DNA from: an uncultured Clostridia bacterium
Lineage (GTDB): Bacteria > Bacillota > Clostridia > Oscillospirales > Acutalibacteraceae
DNA length: 60,738 bases
Direction: 5' to 3'
Assembly: GCA_947168445.1 (NCBI GenBank)
Contig: CAMVLW010000008.1
Span: 1-60,738 of the forward strand
Shown: one piece after another, positions 36,912 through 46,807 of the stretch
Layout: every line of letters starts with the position of its first letter
Position numbering within the stretch: position 1 is the stretch's first letter
Program-made: the position numbers and the translations under genes
Notes under the pieces: generated by a model
The model's input: only the letters and a program-made list of their open reading frames with translations
Told to the model about the DNA's origin: nothing
Database searches by the model: none

Positions 36912-39900
36912 TCAAGTCGTAATCTTGTCAAAATCAAGACCTTCCTGTGCGTTTGTGATGGACGCCATATCATAAATGGTGAAATAGACAGGCTTGCTCA
37001 ACAATTCAACTTTATTGGTCGAAACCTTCTTGATGTAAGAATATGCGCGGTAAACATAATTCTTTGCACCATTGTCTACAAAATCACCACTATGATTTCT
37101 GACAGACATACTGTAATAATACTCGATTCTGTTTTTATTATCGAGCTTATTAGCGTCAAATTCTGCCTTTTGGTATTTGTAACCGCCACGCGGATCATTG
37201 GTTGATATAGCATTTCCTTCGATGAAGTCCTTTAATGCCTTTGTGTGTGCATCGGTAAGCTCCACCCCATCATACATGCTATGATATACATCCTCTGCTT
37301 TGGTTACATAATCACCGTTTTCGTCAACGTCCAACTCAGCGGCTTTCTCGATAATCAAGCCCGCCATATAGGTGTTATTGGCATAGGTTTTGTACTGAAT
37401 ATCGCTTTCGCTTGCAAATGACAGCACAAAGTCGGTATACATTCTGTCGCCTTGTGTGTTCCAGCTTGATTTTACTTCTCCGCCGCCGCCGTTATTCCAT
37501 TGATTTCGGGAATTCTCAAGGAAGGTAATCGTAGCGCCGGTTGCGTTTTCAGACTTCATTGCTTCCGCATGAGGTGAAGGTGTGTAATTATCCGTAATTT
37601 CTTTTTCCGTCAAGGCTTTAAATACAGGTTCAACAATTGTAGCCTGCATAATCGCCAAGTTAAATTCTCTTGAATAGCACTTAGTGTACTCAACGGAAAC
37701 AGGATTTACATCGTTCGGAACGGTTTTTACTGTCCAATATCTAAAGTAAAGCGCAGTATCTCCGTCGTAGATGACGCTTGGCGCGGTCACAAACTGCGGT
37801 AATTTATTCGGATTATTATAATTCTTGACACCATTGTATGCCCACCAAGACATGTAATCCAAATCTTCTACATCCTTTTCTTTATAAGCAGGAGTATACA
37901 AAACCTTTCCGTCAGATCCAGGAATTGCTTTCCAGCCATTAAGCTTATTGTCCTCAATCGCATAGGGGAATCTGAAATACAGATCTACATATTGACTCGA
38001 CTTTTCATTTGTGTTAACATCAATTATATATGTTTTTGATGCGCCTTGGTACTTAATTCCAACGCCGTTATCATCATCACCTTTCTTTAAATCCGTATTC
38101 CAGTAGAGTTTTTCTCTGTAATTATTCTCGTACGGTCCCAATTTGTTCAAAAATGCTTTTCGAGCACCGTCATCTTTGAACCAAAGTGCTGTTGTAGTCT
38201 TATTTTCGTTATCATTATCTTTTACTTCATTGGAAACCGTCAAATAATTATCAATATCATCCTGGGTAAACGTGCCGGTTACCGAATATTTCTGTTTCCC
38301 ATACAGACTCTCATAAGACCTATATGTATAGGTAATGCTATACGTATACGCCACTAAATCCAAAGCAGAATAATAGATAATATCTTTCTTTGACGCGTCA
38401 AACACTTTCTCGCCGGTTTCATCATCTTCGATGAAGAAATAGGAAATCGGGATGGTGATGGTAGCGGTTTCGTTTGTGGTATCAACCACATAATCAATAC
38501 CATCCGCTGTCTGAGTAGTTGTCATTGCCGTCGGAGTTTCATCAAGATAGAAGCCTCTGAATGTGGAGATTGCGGTTTCATGGTCAAGCGTGAGAGTGAT
38601 TTGCAGCTTGTTGGTTGAGTTAGCCTTCATATAGGTGGAACCAACGCTGGTAAGGCTCTCGGACACGCCGTAATCATGCACAAGGACTCCATCCTTAGAG
38701 ATAACCTTGACCTGATTCTTTGTCGTTCCTTTAGCGGCGGAGGTCGATAACAGCTTGTGTTCGATATTCACCTTGCCGACAGAGTCAATATCCGAATAGA
38801 AATTGATGGTGTTCTGTGCAAGATAGGTGTGGTCGGCATTGTAGAGGTCTCTAACCTTAACCTTATACGCATAAGATACCGGGTCATTGCTTCCGTAAAC
38901 ACTGGAATCAGGTGAAACCAATCTTTCATAAGCCTTGTTGTTGTTCTTAAACCAATCAACAAATACGTTTGTGCCTGCCATTCTGGTGGTAATGGTAATT
39001 GTCACTTCCGCATTTTTCTCATAGGGGAATTTTGTCGTGAAGTCTTCTATTAAGATACCCGAAGCGCCCTTTGCGTTGGGAAAGGTGACAGGATCGCCGT
39101 TGGCATCCGTTCCTGAGAAGGAAACATAGTAGTAGCCAAGACCGCCGTGGTTATCGGGACCGGCGTATTTTTCATGTGTGATGTGAAGGGCGGTGTTAGG
39201 AACCTCAGCAACAATCGCCACAATGTAATACTCGGTATCAATTGTCATGTCATGACCTGAGCCTTCGGACGGAATCTTGTCGTAATCGGCATAGGTTGAA
39301 GAATAACCGTTGTAATATGCTTTCAAATTACCGTCAGCAGACGCAGTTGACTTCATCTTTACAAACTCTACAAACTTATAGCCGTTGCCGATGTTTGCGC
39401 GCAGAGAAGCAGTTGTGGTACGGTTATCGTAGAGCGGGTCTGTTTTGTAGTCGCCGTTCTTGTCTGTCATATCCGCCACACCCGCTGCAGTTTCGCCGGT
39501 TGCAGAGGTGGTATCATCTTTGAGGTCAGTCGGGTCAAAGAACTCTAAAGTACCGCCGTTATTTTTTGCGACACGGATATGCGCTTTGGTAGGCTCCTTG
39601 GTGCTGGAATAGAGCCAGCGTCCGTCAAGTCGGATACCGGTATTAGTGCTAAAAGTACTATTACCGGCGGTGTCCTCTAATTCATAAGAAATCTTGACAG
39701 GCGTGTGACGGTAATTAGTTGTTTCCGGGCTTGTGCCGTTTCTCTCATAAATATAGTTGAAGAAGGGGTTGTCACCACCGCTGTTAGCAATGAAGTAAGA
39801 CGGAGGTGCCTGCATCAAATATTTGCCGTTCCAGTCATAGACAATCCAAACTGTCGCCCACTCACCAATTGCCTCTTTATAATCGTCTTTGGCAGTGGTG

Positions 39901-42900
39901 CCGATATAGCCTTTACCGTTATCTTCTGTTTTATAGTTCTGATTACCTGCAACAACGACATAAAGGCACTTGCCATCAGCTCTCTTGGTTGCTTCAATAT
40001 TCTCTCCGATAAGGTTAATGATGTGACCGTCGTAGTCCTTCAAATCTTCCCAATCGTTATACTTGGTCGCAAGAGTAGAAATGTCAGCAGTGTTGAGCTG
40101 AGCATTATTGTTATGATTTACGCCGCTGTAATCAGCTTGCTGATGGTCTCCGTTCCAATCTGCATTATTTGCCTTGTACTTCATATCAAACTCAATGACG
40201 TCATAGTATCCGGGTGTGGATGAAGTGCCGCCCTGAAGATTACGGATATTCACCAAATCCTTGTAGTCATAAGTCTGATAGTTTTTCTTCTGAGTTTCTG
40301 TCATGAACTGTCTGTGGACATGCTCATTCTCAAAATAGTTGTCCAACAGCAAACCGTTCAACGGCTTGTCTTCTTCCATTTCACCCGTTGCCGGGTTAAT
40401 ATATGCCTTGGCAACCAATGCATAGAGCTTGCCGGAACCGTCTTTCAAGAGCGGCTGACCGGGATAGGCGCCGTCGCCGGCTAGCTGACCGGATCCATAC
40501 CACGTATAGAGCGCCACCGTCTCGCCCCAGTGCGTTTTGTAGGTTTTGTCGTTGGAGGGGTTAACATAGAATTTGAAGTATTTGCCGGCTTCGTCCTGCG
40601 TTTTATTGTAATACACAGGCGTGATTTCCACATTGCCTGTTCCGGCAGGAATGGTGATAACACCTTCGTAAACGCCGTCTGTCGCACCTTCAGTTGCCTC
40701 AAAGGTCTCGCCGTTTACAACAAAACCGTGCACCGCGTATCCACTGTTTTTATATGTGGTGTTCATTGTGACGCGCACCTTGATGGAGCTGTCCTCTGTG
40801 TCGTCATAATAATACTTTTTGTAGCCTTCGTAGCTATCGGTTGTATAGCCCGGAAGACCAAGAACATCATCTACATCAAGCGCCTCGCCCGAAACAACCG
40901 TAATGGTGCCATACTCGCTGGTTGCACCGGACATCTTTTTACTTGCATCATCCTGGTCATATGCAACCGTACCGTTCTTGGCATAAATAATTTTGTCGTG
41001 CGTATTTACGAAGGTCGGTGTGGGGGTGATGGGGGTGGGAGTAGAGTTCGCGTAAATTGCAATAGCAGTTGGATCAGAAGCCCAATCCCAATCTGTAAGT
41101 GCTGAGATGGTTCCTATTTTTAAGTAGACATGTTCTGCGCCGTTACTCTTAAACTTTCCGGCGTACTTTGTTCCCCCTGGGTTATAATTGTAGCTTTCTG
41201 TGCCTTGAAGCGCAGCTTTGTCCGTTTCGTTCGTTTGGGTTGCACTTGAATCATAAGCTGAGTTTTCAAGGGATACGGAATCTGGTTTAGGATGATTCTT
41301 GCCATAAATAAAGTAATACGTAGTATCATCCTTAATTACACCAGTGGATAAGTCTGTGGCATTCCCTACATCAAACTTCATGAATAAATCATATTTATTA
41401 TCTGAATTTTGATAATAGTATAATTGTTGATCTACATATCCTTCCTGTTTTCCAGCTGAAACCGCTGCCCAAATTCCGGCTTTTTGTTCGACAGTATCGT
41501 CGGGGTTATAATCATGCCCGTGCACATATTCAACCAACGAACTCGGATCAAATGACTTTTTCTGGAACGTCGCCTCTGCATAGAAGCCCGCCTTGACTTT
41601 GACTTGCGTTGTTGCGTCAGTAGATTTCTTGCTATTGACATAATCAACTGCTGTTTCAGGATAGAACGCCCAGCCGACAAATTCATTGCCTGATGTTGGC
41701 GTTGCAACAAGTGTAAGTGTCTCACCGATTTGCGCGGTGGTTTTGTTGCTCGTCAAGGTCTTGTCTGTCACGGAAACTGTTCCCTTGTTGTTGTCATTGG
41801 AGATTACGGAAATGTTAACCGTCAAATCCTTTTGAAAGGCTGCGGAAATCGTAGTGTCGCCGCTTACCGTCGCCGTCTGCGTAGCAGCTACACCGTAGTT
41901 GCCGGATTTTGCATTCTCTGTGTCGTTGACAGTAATTTTTGTTACCTTGTATTTTGCCTTGGGGGTCGCGGTAATGGTGAGCACTTTGCCCTTATCCACC
42001 TTTTGACCGTTGGTGACCACATTGCCGCTTGCGTCGGTCACAACAATTTTACCCTCTGTTGTTGAAGGAGCGGTAATGTTGACGGTGTATTGTTCCACAT
42101 AATGCGCAACGATAACCGCGTCATTCGCTGTCGGGTGGAAGTTGGTGCTCAGCGCAGAGGCATTGTTGAAGAAGCCGTTTGCCGAAGACCAGCCGACAAA
42201 GGTCATGTTGGCAATCTCTTTTGCCGTTACGCTGATATTGCTCTCAACCGTGCCGCTCGTTTCGCCTGCAGTCGCCGCATTTGTGCCTGTGATGGTTCCG
42301 CCTGTGCTGTCATTTACCGTTTGAATGGTAATGTTAGTAAACGTGGGTGTGCTGAAATGCGCTAAAGCAGTGTGAGCCGCTGTTACATTATTAAATGTAT
42401 AGGGGTTAGTATTATTTGACTCTCCGTCAATTTCCCATGAGCTAAATCCATATCCGGGATTGGGATTCGCTGTGATAGTGGCGTTGGTGCCTTCTCTCAC
42501 GTCGCCGCCGCCGGTGACAGTACCTCTCTTGGTGCTTTCGGAAGTAGCGGTAATCGTATGAAGAATCTCGTTAAAGTTTACGGTTACATTGAGGTTGCTG
42601 TTGAGCTCCTTAACCTTGTAAATCTTTGAACCGTCTGCTTCTGTGCTTTCAAGTGTGATTTCGATATCAGTGTTAGCTGTATCATCATGCGTAACATCGG
42701 CGATTTCCCAGCCTGTATTCGGCGTGACCTTGAAATAATAATCGGTGCCGTTTGCTGTGGGCGCCAAGCCGGTGAGTGAGCCGGAGCTTGCGGAAGCCAG
42801 AGCATCAACAGAATTAGCAGCCACCACCGTGCCGCACTCGTCGCTTTTAGGCGCGACGTTCAGGTCGAAGGTGCTGGAGAAAGTAATTTTTCCTTTTGGA

Positions 42901-44525
42901 TAGGTTTCTGTACCTGCTGCAGACCAACCTTCGTCAGTATAACTCTTCGTTTGATCCAATGTTATCGTGTAGTTTCTTCCGTGCTTGAGTATAAATGAAC
43001 CGCCCTTATTACTGCTGTTCATAGACACCAAGTAAAGCGTTTTGGGATTAGCGTCATCTACTGCATAATCCTGACCGTTTGAATTGTACCATCCGCCGTC
43101 ATCTCCGGCTCTGAATCCCCATTGTGTATTGCCGCTATCCGCAATACCAATATAGATGTTATAGAAATTACCTTCACTGTCCTTACCGACAGTTGTTTTG
43201 TTCTGTGTGGTAATCTGCTTTGTGAACACACCCGGGGTTTCTGTTGCATCCTTGATTGCGAAATCTGTTAAATAGGTGCTCCAACGCGCGTTCTTGTCTT
43301 CAACGCTCGCGTCATCAGCCAAGGGTACAACGGTACTGCCGACAATATTCTTACTGTCGATATAACCTGTGAGCGCATATTTGGAAACAATAACCTGCAA
43401 ATCTGCACTTTCCGACGCAGCAGAGGGTGACTTTGCATTTGCGTTTGAAGGAATCGCCTTTACCGTATACACACCGGCATTTTCTGCTGTGTTTTCAATC
43501 GTATAGGATGTTCCCGTGACAGGATCACCTACTGGATTGTCGCCCTTATAGACCTGATAGGAACCGGCATCTGCAGAAGCTGTCCATGTCAGGGTAGAGC
43601 TGCCGCTGGCGTTAACAGTGTCGCTGGCTTTGCCGTTAACCTGTACGTTTGTCGGCGCAGAAAGAGCCGGCAGCAAATTGAAGCTGCCTGTTACGGTTGA
43701 ATCCGTACCGCCGGACGTAAACGTAGAACCGCCGCTCGCCACACTTACCGATTCCGCGTTTCCGGCATAAGACACCGTTGCATTGCCTGCGGTATAATAA
43801 GGATCAGGCGTTTCTGTTACGGTAACGGTTTTACCGATAAGAAACGTTGCGTGTCCGCCTTCGGCAATTGTCTGTGTTGTGCCTGCGTCGTCTGTGTACT
43901 GCGCCGTCACCACACCGTGCTCAACGCCTGCCACAGACAGTTGTTTCTGATAGGTGGTGTAGTTAGAGGCAGTTGTATCAGCATTGCTTCCTTTACCGGT
44001 AGCGCCCTTACATGCCGCATAAGTAGGATTATCTACTGTCCCCGGTGTTTTGGCTTGACCAACAAAATAGTAGCTTGTATCGGCAGACATAGAAAACTTT
44101 TTGAACTCTGTACAAATAGTTATTCCAACAGCGCTATAGATACTTTTACCGCTTTCGGTTTGTCCCTGTTCTTGACTGAACTGGAAAGCTTGATAATGTT
44201 CCCACTTATTAGATAGCGAATACTTATAAATATTACTTGTTCCTTCAACTCTTGTCATTTTATAGGAACTTGTATAGATACTATTATCATAATTATCATT
44301 TCGACCTATGCGAAAATATACATTACTCCACTGGGTAAGTGAATTATCATAATAAACAGTAACATTAGTACCTGTGTCGAGGAACGCTTCGGCTCCCACA
44401 CTCTCACTCTGCACCTTCGCCGCATCAGTCGCAATCATGCCGACCGTCATGCAGCTGATGAGCATGCAAAGTGCGAGAACAATGGACAACACCGAGCGCG
44501 AGTGGCGTTTTATCTTTGTTTTCAT
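36912..44525 (-). CDS. Giant secreted multidomain protein, 2537 aa
   Basis: The signal region 1-36 is near-identical in layout to that of the 2118-aa protein (LCMLISCMTVG against LCMIASCMTVG). Residues about 50-160 resemble a carbohydrate-binding-like module (VTVYYDNSLTQWSNVYFRIG); 288-380 look like a fibronectin type III domain (SAPTNVQVNGKASDTV, TLTWTASADAGSYQVY); 385-560 a second aromatic module; about 640-1030 divergent InlB-like repeats (A-N-P-N-P-G-Y-G-F-S-S-W). The rest is beta-rich, with no catalytic motif I recognise. No LPXTG or dockerin. C-terminal part (NRIEYYYSMSVRN, YVYRAYSYIKKVS) parallels the other giant. AGAGAGG precedes the ATG; promoter 44718-44746 with a ~185-nt structured leader. 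Confidence 0.9.
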   Translation of the reverse strand: MKTKIKRHSRSVLSIVLALCMLISCMTVGMIATDAAKVQSESVGAEAFLDTGTNVTVYYDNSLTQWSNVYFRIGRNDNYDNSIYTSSYKMTRVEGTSNIYKYSLSNKWEHYQAFQFSQEQGQTESGKSIYSAVGITICTEFKKFSMSADTSYYFVGQAKTPGTVDNPTYAACKGATGKGSNADTTASNYTTYQKQLSVAGVEHGVVTAQYTDDAGTTQTIAEGGHATFLIGKTVTVTETPDPYYTAGNATVSYAGNAESVSVASGGSTFTSGGTDSTVTGSFNLLPALSAPTNVQVNGKASDTVNASGSSTLTWTASADAGSYQVYKGDNPVGDPVTGTSYTIENTAENAGVYTVKAIPSNANAKSPSAASESADLQVIVSKYALTGYIDSKNIVGSTVVPLADDASVEDKNARWSTYLTDFAIKDATETPGVFTKQITTQNKTTVGKDSEGNFYNIYIGIADSGNTQWGFRAGDDGGWYNSNGQDYAVDDANPKTLYLVSMNSSNKGGSFILKHGRNYTITLDQTKSYTDEGWSAAGTETYPKGKITFSSTFDLNVAPKSDECGTVVAANSVDALASASSGSLTGLAPTANGTDYYFKVTPNTGWEIADVTHDDTANTDIEITLESTEADGSKIYKVKELNSNLNVTVNFNEILHTITATSESTKRGTVTGGGDVREGTNATITANPNPGYGFSSWEIDGESNNTNPYTFNNVTAAHTALAHFSTPTFTNITIQTVNDSTGGTITGTNAATAGETSGTVESNISVTAKEIANMTFVGWSSANGFFNNASALSTNFHPTANDAVIVAHYVEQYTVNITAPSTTEGKIVVTDASGNVVTNGQKVDKGKVLTITATPKAKYKVTKITVNDTENAKSGNYGVAATQTATVSGDTTISAAFQKDLTVNISVISNDNNKGTVSVTDKTLTSNKTTAQIGETLTLVATPTSGNEFVGWAFYPETAVDYVNSKKSTDATTQVKVKAGFYAEATFQKKSFDPSSLVEYVHGHDYNPDDTVEQKAGIWAAVSAGKQEGYVDQQLYYYQNSDNKYDLFMKFDVGNATDLSTGVIKDDTTYYFIYGKNHPKPDSVSLENSAYDSSATQTNETDKAALQGTESYNYNPGGTKYAGKFKSNGAEHVYLKIGTISALTDWDWASDPTAIAIYANSTPTPITPTPTFVNTHDKIIYAKNGTVAYDQDDASKKMSGATSEYGTITVVSGEALDVDDVLGLPGYTTDSYEGYKKYYYDDTEDSSIKVRVTMNTTYKNSGYAVHGFVVNGETFEATEGATDGVYEGVITIPAGTGNVEITPVYYNKTQDEAGKYFKFYVNPSNDKTYKTHWGETVALYTWYGSGQLAGDGAYPGQPLLKDGSGKLYALVAKAYINPATGEMEEDKPLNGLLLDNYFENEHVHRQFMTETQKKNYQTYDYKDLVNIRNLQGGTSSTPGYYDVIEFDMKYKANNADWNGDHQQADYSGVNHNNNAQLNTADISTLATKYNDWEDLKDYDGHIINLIGENIEATKRADGKCLYVVVAGNQNYKTEDNGKGYIGTTAKDDYKEAIGEWATVWIVYDWNGKYLMQAPPSYFIANSGGDNPFFNYIYERNGTSPETTNYRHTPVKISYELEDTAGNSTFSTNTGIRLDGRWLYSSTKEPTKAHIRVAKNNGGTLEFFDPTDLKDDTTSATGETAAGVADMTDKNGDYKTDPLYDNRTTTASLRANIGNGYKFVEFVKMKSTASADGNLKAYYNGYSSTYADYDKIPSEGSGHDMTIDTEYYIVAIVAEVPNTALHITHEKYAGPDNHGGLGYYYVSFSGTDANGDPVTFPNAKGASGILIEDFTTKFPYEKNAEVTITITTRMAGTNVFVDWFKNNNKAYERLVSPDSSVYGSNDPVSYAYKVKVRDLYNADHTYLAQNTINFYSDIDSVGKVNIEHKLLSTSAAKGTTKNQVKVISKDGVLVHDYGVSESLTSVGSTYMKANSTNKLQITLTLDHETAISTFRGFYLDETPTAMTTTQTADGIDYVVDTTNETATITIPISYFFIEDDETGEKVFDASKKDIIYYSALDLVAYTYSITYTYRSYESLYGKQKYSVTGTFTQDDIDNYLTVSNEVKDNDNENKTTTALWFKDDGARKAFLNKLGPYENNYREKLYWNTDLKKGDDDNGVGIKYQGASKTYIIDVNTNEKSSQYVDLYFRFPYAIEDNKLNGWKAIPGSDGKVLYTPAYKEKDVEDLDYMSWWAYNGVKNYNNPNKLPQFVTAPSVIYDGDTALYFRYWTVKTVPNDVNPVSVEYTKCYSREFNLAIMQATIVEPVFKALTEKEITDNYTPSPHAEAMKSENATGATITFLENSRNQWNNGGGGEVKSSWNTQGDRMYTDFVLSFASESDIQYKTYANNTYMAGLIIEKAAELDVDENGDYVTKAEDVYHSMYDGVELTDAHTKALKDFIEGNAISTNDPRGGYKYQKAEFDANKLDNKNRIEYYYSMSVRNHSGDFVDNGAKNYVYRAYSYIKKVSTNKVELLSKPVYFTIYDMASITNAQEGLDFDKITT

Positions 44526-44580
44526 GTTTTTTACCTCTCTTTCTTTTATATATAAAGATTTTATATACTATTTATATCAA

Positions 44581-44656
44581 CAAATGCCGCGCCGCAAGAC
44601 GCGCTTGGGGTTGGAAAGGGTTCAGGCTTGGTCTCCCTTGCCCAATGCTGCATTTG
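44581..44656 (-). ncRNA. Structured 5' leader of the 2537-aa gene
   Basis: On the - strand a closing stem CAAATGC/GCATTTG encloses two hairpins: TTGGG..AAGGG with CCCTT..CCCAA (loop AGACCAAGCCTGAA), and GCGC...GCGC. A further hairpin, TGCGAAAG/CTTTCGCA, precedes it (44668-44695). The layout resembles a multi-branch riboswitch or cis-regulatory RNA, but I cannot match it to a known class. The rest of the 44526-44884 gap holds the promoter and two terminators. Confidence 0.45.
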
Positions 44657-44717
44657 ATTTTTTTCGGTGCGAAAGGTTTTGCGGATACTTTCGCATTGTT
44701 ATGATTATTTGAATTTA

Positions 44718-44746
44718 ATTTTAACACGAAATTAATATTTTTGCAA
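44718..44746 (-). promoter_or_regulatory. Promoter of the 2537-aa gene
   Basis: On the - strand TTGCAA (44746-44741), 17 nt, TAAAAT (44723-44718); leader about 185 nt. Confidence 0.65.
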
Positions 44747-44799
44747 CAGATTTTTAATAAAAACACAAAATTAATTTTTCACCAGCCGCTCGGCGGGCA

Positions 44800-44836
44800 A
44801 AAAAATAAGACCCCCGAAGGCTCGGGCGTCTTTTCA
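44800..44836. terminator. Second terminator after the VanW-family gene, possibly bidirectional
   Basis: On the - strand AAGACGCCCGA and TCGGGGGTCTT pair with a short loop, followed by TATTTTTTT; on the + strand it is followed by TTTT. Confidence 0.7.
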
Positions 44837-44847
44837 TATATATAAGG

Positions 44848-44874
44848 AAAACCCCGCCGTGGTTCGGCGGGGTT
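44848..44874 (-). terminator. Terminator after the VanW-family gene
   Basis: CCCCGCCG and CGGCGGGG with AACCA loop, followed on the - strand by TTTT. It lies 10 nt after the stop codon. Confidence 0.8.
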
Positions 44875-44884
44875 GGAATGTGAA

Positions 44885-46510
44885 CTATATCGGGTTGTTT
44901 TCGGTTTGCTGTTCGTAATACGGCGTTTCTGTCACGATTTCGGGCGCTTCCGGCTCGGTGGCGACAGGCTCCGGCTCATACGCGGGCGCTTCGGTGTAGG
45001 TTTCCTGCGCCGGTTCGTTGTAGGTTTCAGTGGAAGCGGAGCTGCTGCTGTTGGTCGAGGTGTCGGTGAGGTTGTCCACATCGGTTGTGACAACGCCCGG
45101 ATCGCCCTCGGCGCTGTAGAACGAAATACCCTGGTCGGAATCGTAGGTGGAACTCGGAAGGTCTTCCTCGCCTACCTTTTTGCCGTCCTTGTAATAGATG
45201 CGCCAAGCCTTGACGCTGTAGGTCGAGCCGCCGGTTTCGCCAAGCTCGTTGGCAACGGTAATCTCGTCATAATCCGGGCTTTGATAGCCCCAGAAGGTCG
45301 CGTACAGGGTGTAGTCAACCAGCTTGCACTCCAGGAACATCTGATAGCCGGAGGTGTTTTCGAGCGTGAGGTCAAGACCGGGATAGTCAATCGTCGCGTC
45401 AAGCCCGGTGGGAACATAATAGGAAGCCCACTGGTGACAATAGCGCTCAACAATCTTCATATTCGCGCGGATTGCGGCGTTATAGATGGTGGAGCTCGAC
45501 TGGCAAATGCCGCCGCCGATGCCCTGAATCACCTTGCCCTCGGAGATAACGTTCGCGGCTTTGTAGCCGTTGGATTCCAGGTTGGAGTCGCCGGTACACT
45601 CGTTGAACGACCACTGCTCGCCGGGGTCGATAATCGAGCCGTTGCACGCTTCAAGCGACACCTTCATGTTGCTGGTGCCGTTCTCGGTGTTGTTGGAATA
45701 GGTTTCGTAGGTGGAGAGCTTCACGATATTCTTCTTTAAGAAATCGGAGGTCACCTGCGCCTTTGTCGCCTCGGTTTTTGCCTTGATGGTGCTGTAGTTC
45801 TGCGTGCCGGAAAAGCTGTTTTTCATTTGGACAAGCAAATCGTCGCTGTCAACCTTTAAGCCGTCAACCGCCTCGGCATACTCAAAGCGGGTTTCGGCAT
45901 AGGGGTGGAACTTTGTGACATAGGCGTTCACCGCGTCGGAGGTGTATTCCTCGCTGATGGCGCTGACCTGCTTTTTGACCGAATCCTCGGTGACGGTCGC
46001 GGTCACGGTATATTCGCCCTTGGAGCCCTTTTCGCTCTCGGTGTCCGCCTTAATCTGCGACAGCACCTCGTCGATATTATAGGTATATTCAAAATTATCC
46101 TGCGTTAGCTCCACCGTGGCGTCCGCCACCTCAATTGAGAGCTTGCGCGGGGTGACAAAGGTTTTTTTGCTGTTTTCCAGCAGCGCCTTTGCTTCCTTCA
46201 GGTTCTTGGAAGAAATGTCAATGCCGTTCACCTTGGTGTTTGCGGCAAAGGTGAATTCCTTGGGGGTGTTGTCCACCGGATTTTGGTTCTTCTGCAAGGC
46301 GTTGAACACGCAAAAGCCCGCCACACCCAGCGCAGCAATCGCCGCTACCGCAATGGACACAATGATGACAATCTTCTTTTGGCTTCCGCTGCCGCCCGAT
46401 TTTTGGTGCTGACCGCCGCTTTTCGAAGCATAACGCGCACCGCCCGACGCTTTTTTGGTCGAACTGATGTCGGTCATGCCTGCTTTTGGGGTCTCTTTAG
46501 CGTATCTCAT
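44885..46510 (-). CDS. VanW/YoaR-family membrane-anchored protein, 541 aa
   Basis: Cytosolic basic N-terminus (residues 1-45, Ser/Gly/Lys-rich), one TM helix (46-70), an extracellular part with a YoaR-like putative peptidoglycan-binding region (about 85-260), the VanW domain (about 275-405; core IQGIGGGICQSSSTIYNAA at 328-346), then a low-complexity Pro/Glu/Thr tail. VanW is found in vancomycin-resistance operons but has no proven activity; the YoaR-like part suggests a cell-wall location. GGAGTG before the ATG. Monocistronic, with two terminators after it. Confidence 0.92.
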   Translation of the reverse strand: MRYAKETPKAGMTDISSTKKASGGARYASKSGGQHQKSGGSGSQKKIVIIVSIAVAAIAALGVAGFCVFNALQKNQNPVDNTPKEFTFAANTKVNGIDISSKNLKEAKALLENSKKTFVTPRKLSIEVADATVELTQDNFEYTYNIDEVLSQIKADTESEKGSKGEYTVTATVTEDSVKKQVSAISEEYTSDAVNAYVTKFHPYAETRFEYAEAVDGLKVDSDDLLVQMKNSFSGTQNYSTIKAKTEATKAQVTSDFLKKNIVKLSTYETYSNNTENGTSNMKVSLEACNGSIIDPGEQWSFNECTGDSNLESNGYKAANVISEGKVIQGIGGGICQSSSTIYNAAIRANMKIVERYCHQWASYYVPTGLDATIDYPGLDLTLENTSGYQMFLECKLVDYTLYATFWGYQSPDYDEITVANELGETGGSTYSVKAWRIYYKDGKKVGEEDLPSSTYDSDQGISFYSAEGDPGVVTTDVDNLTDTSTNSSSSASTETYNEPAQETYTEAPAYEPEPVATEPEAPEIVTETPYYEQQTENNPI

Positions 46511-46734
46511 AACCCACTCCTTCGAAAAGAGTTTTGGAAACTATATAAAAAAATTCTATCTCTATTTAGTAATATTCTACTACAATTCTTTCCAAAAATA
46601 AAGTGGCAAAACAAAAAATCTGAAACGAATTTCGAAATGATTTTTGTGTAAAATATAGCGTTTCCGTAGGTAATAGAATTTTTCGCCCACGATTGGAGAA
46701 ATTCAGAAAATAGACATTAAGAGAAAATTATCTG

Positions 46735-46763
46735 TTGAAAAATCTGTACGAATTCGGTATAAT
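46735..46763 (+). promoter_or_regulatory. Promoter of glycosyltransferase-serpin pair
   Basis: TTGAAA (46735-46740), 17 nt, TATAAT (46758-46763). The remainder of the 46511-46807 gap is AT-rich; a weak - strand promoter for the VanW gene (TTTATT...TAGAAT) may lie there too. Confidence 0.75.
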
Positions 46764-46807
46764 AGTAATAATAACCATAATTTTGTTGCTTTAAGGAGAT
46801 GGTTTTC

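Noticed and set aside
36584-36922. 112-codon + strand frame across the 48-aa gene
   Set aside because: It overlaps the antisense of two supported genes and has no ribosome site.
44581-44656. Known c-di-GMP riboswitch
   Set aside because: Lacks the expected GGGACGCAAAGCC and tetraloop-receptor parts; left as an unassigned structured leader.
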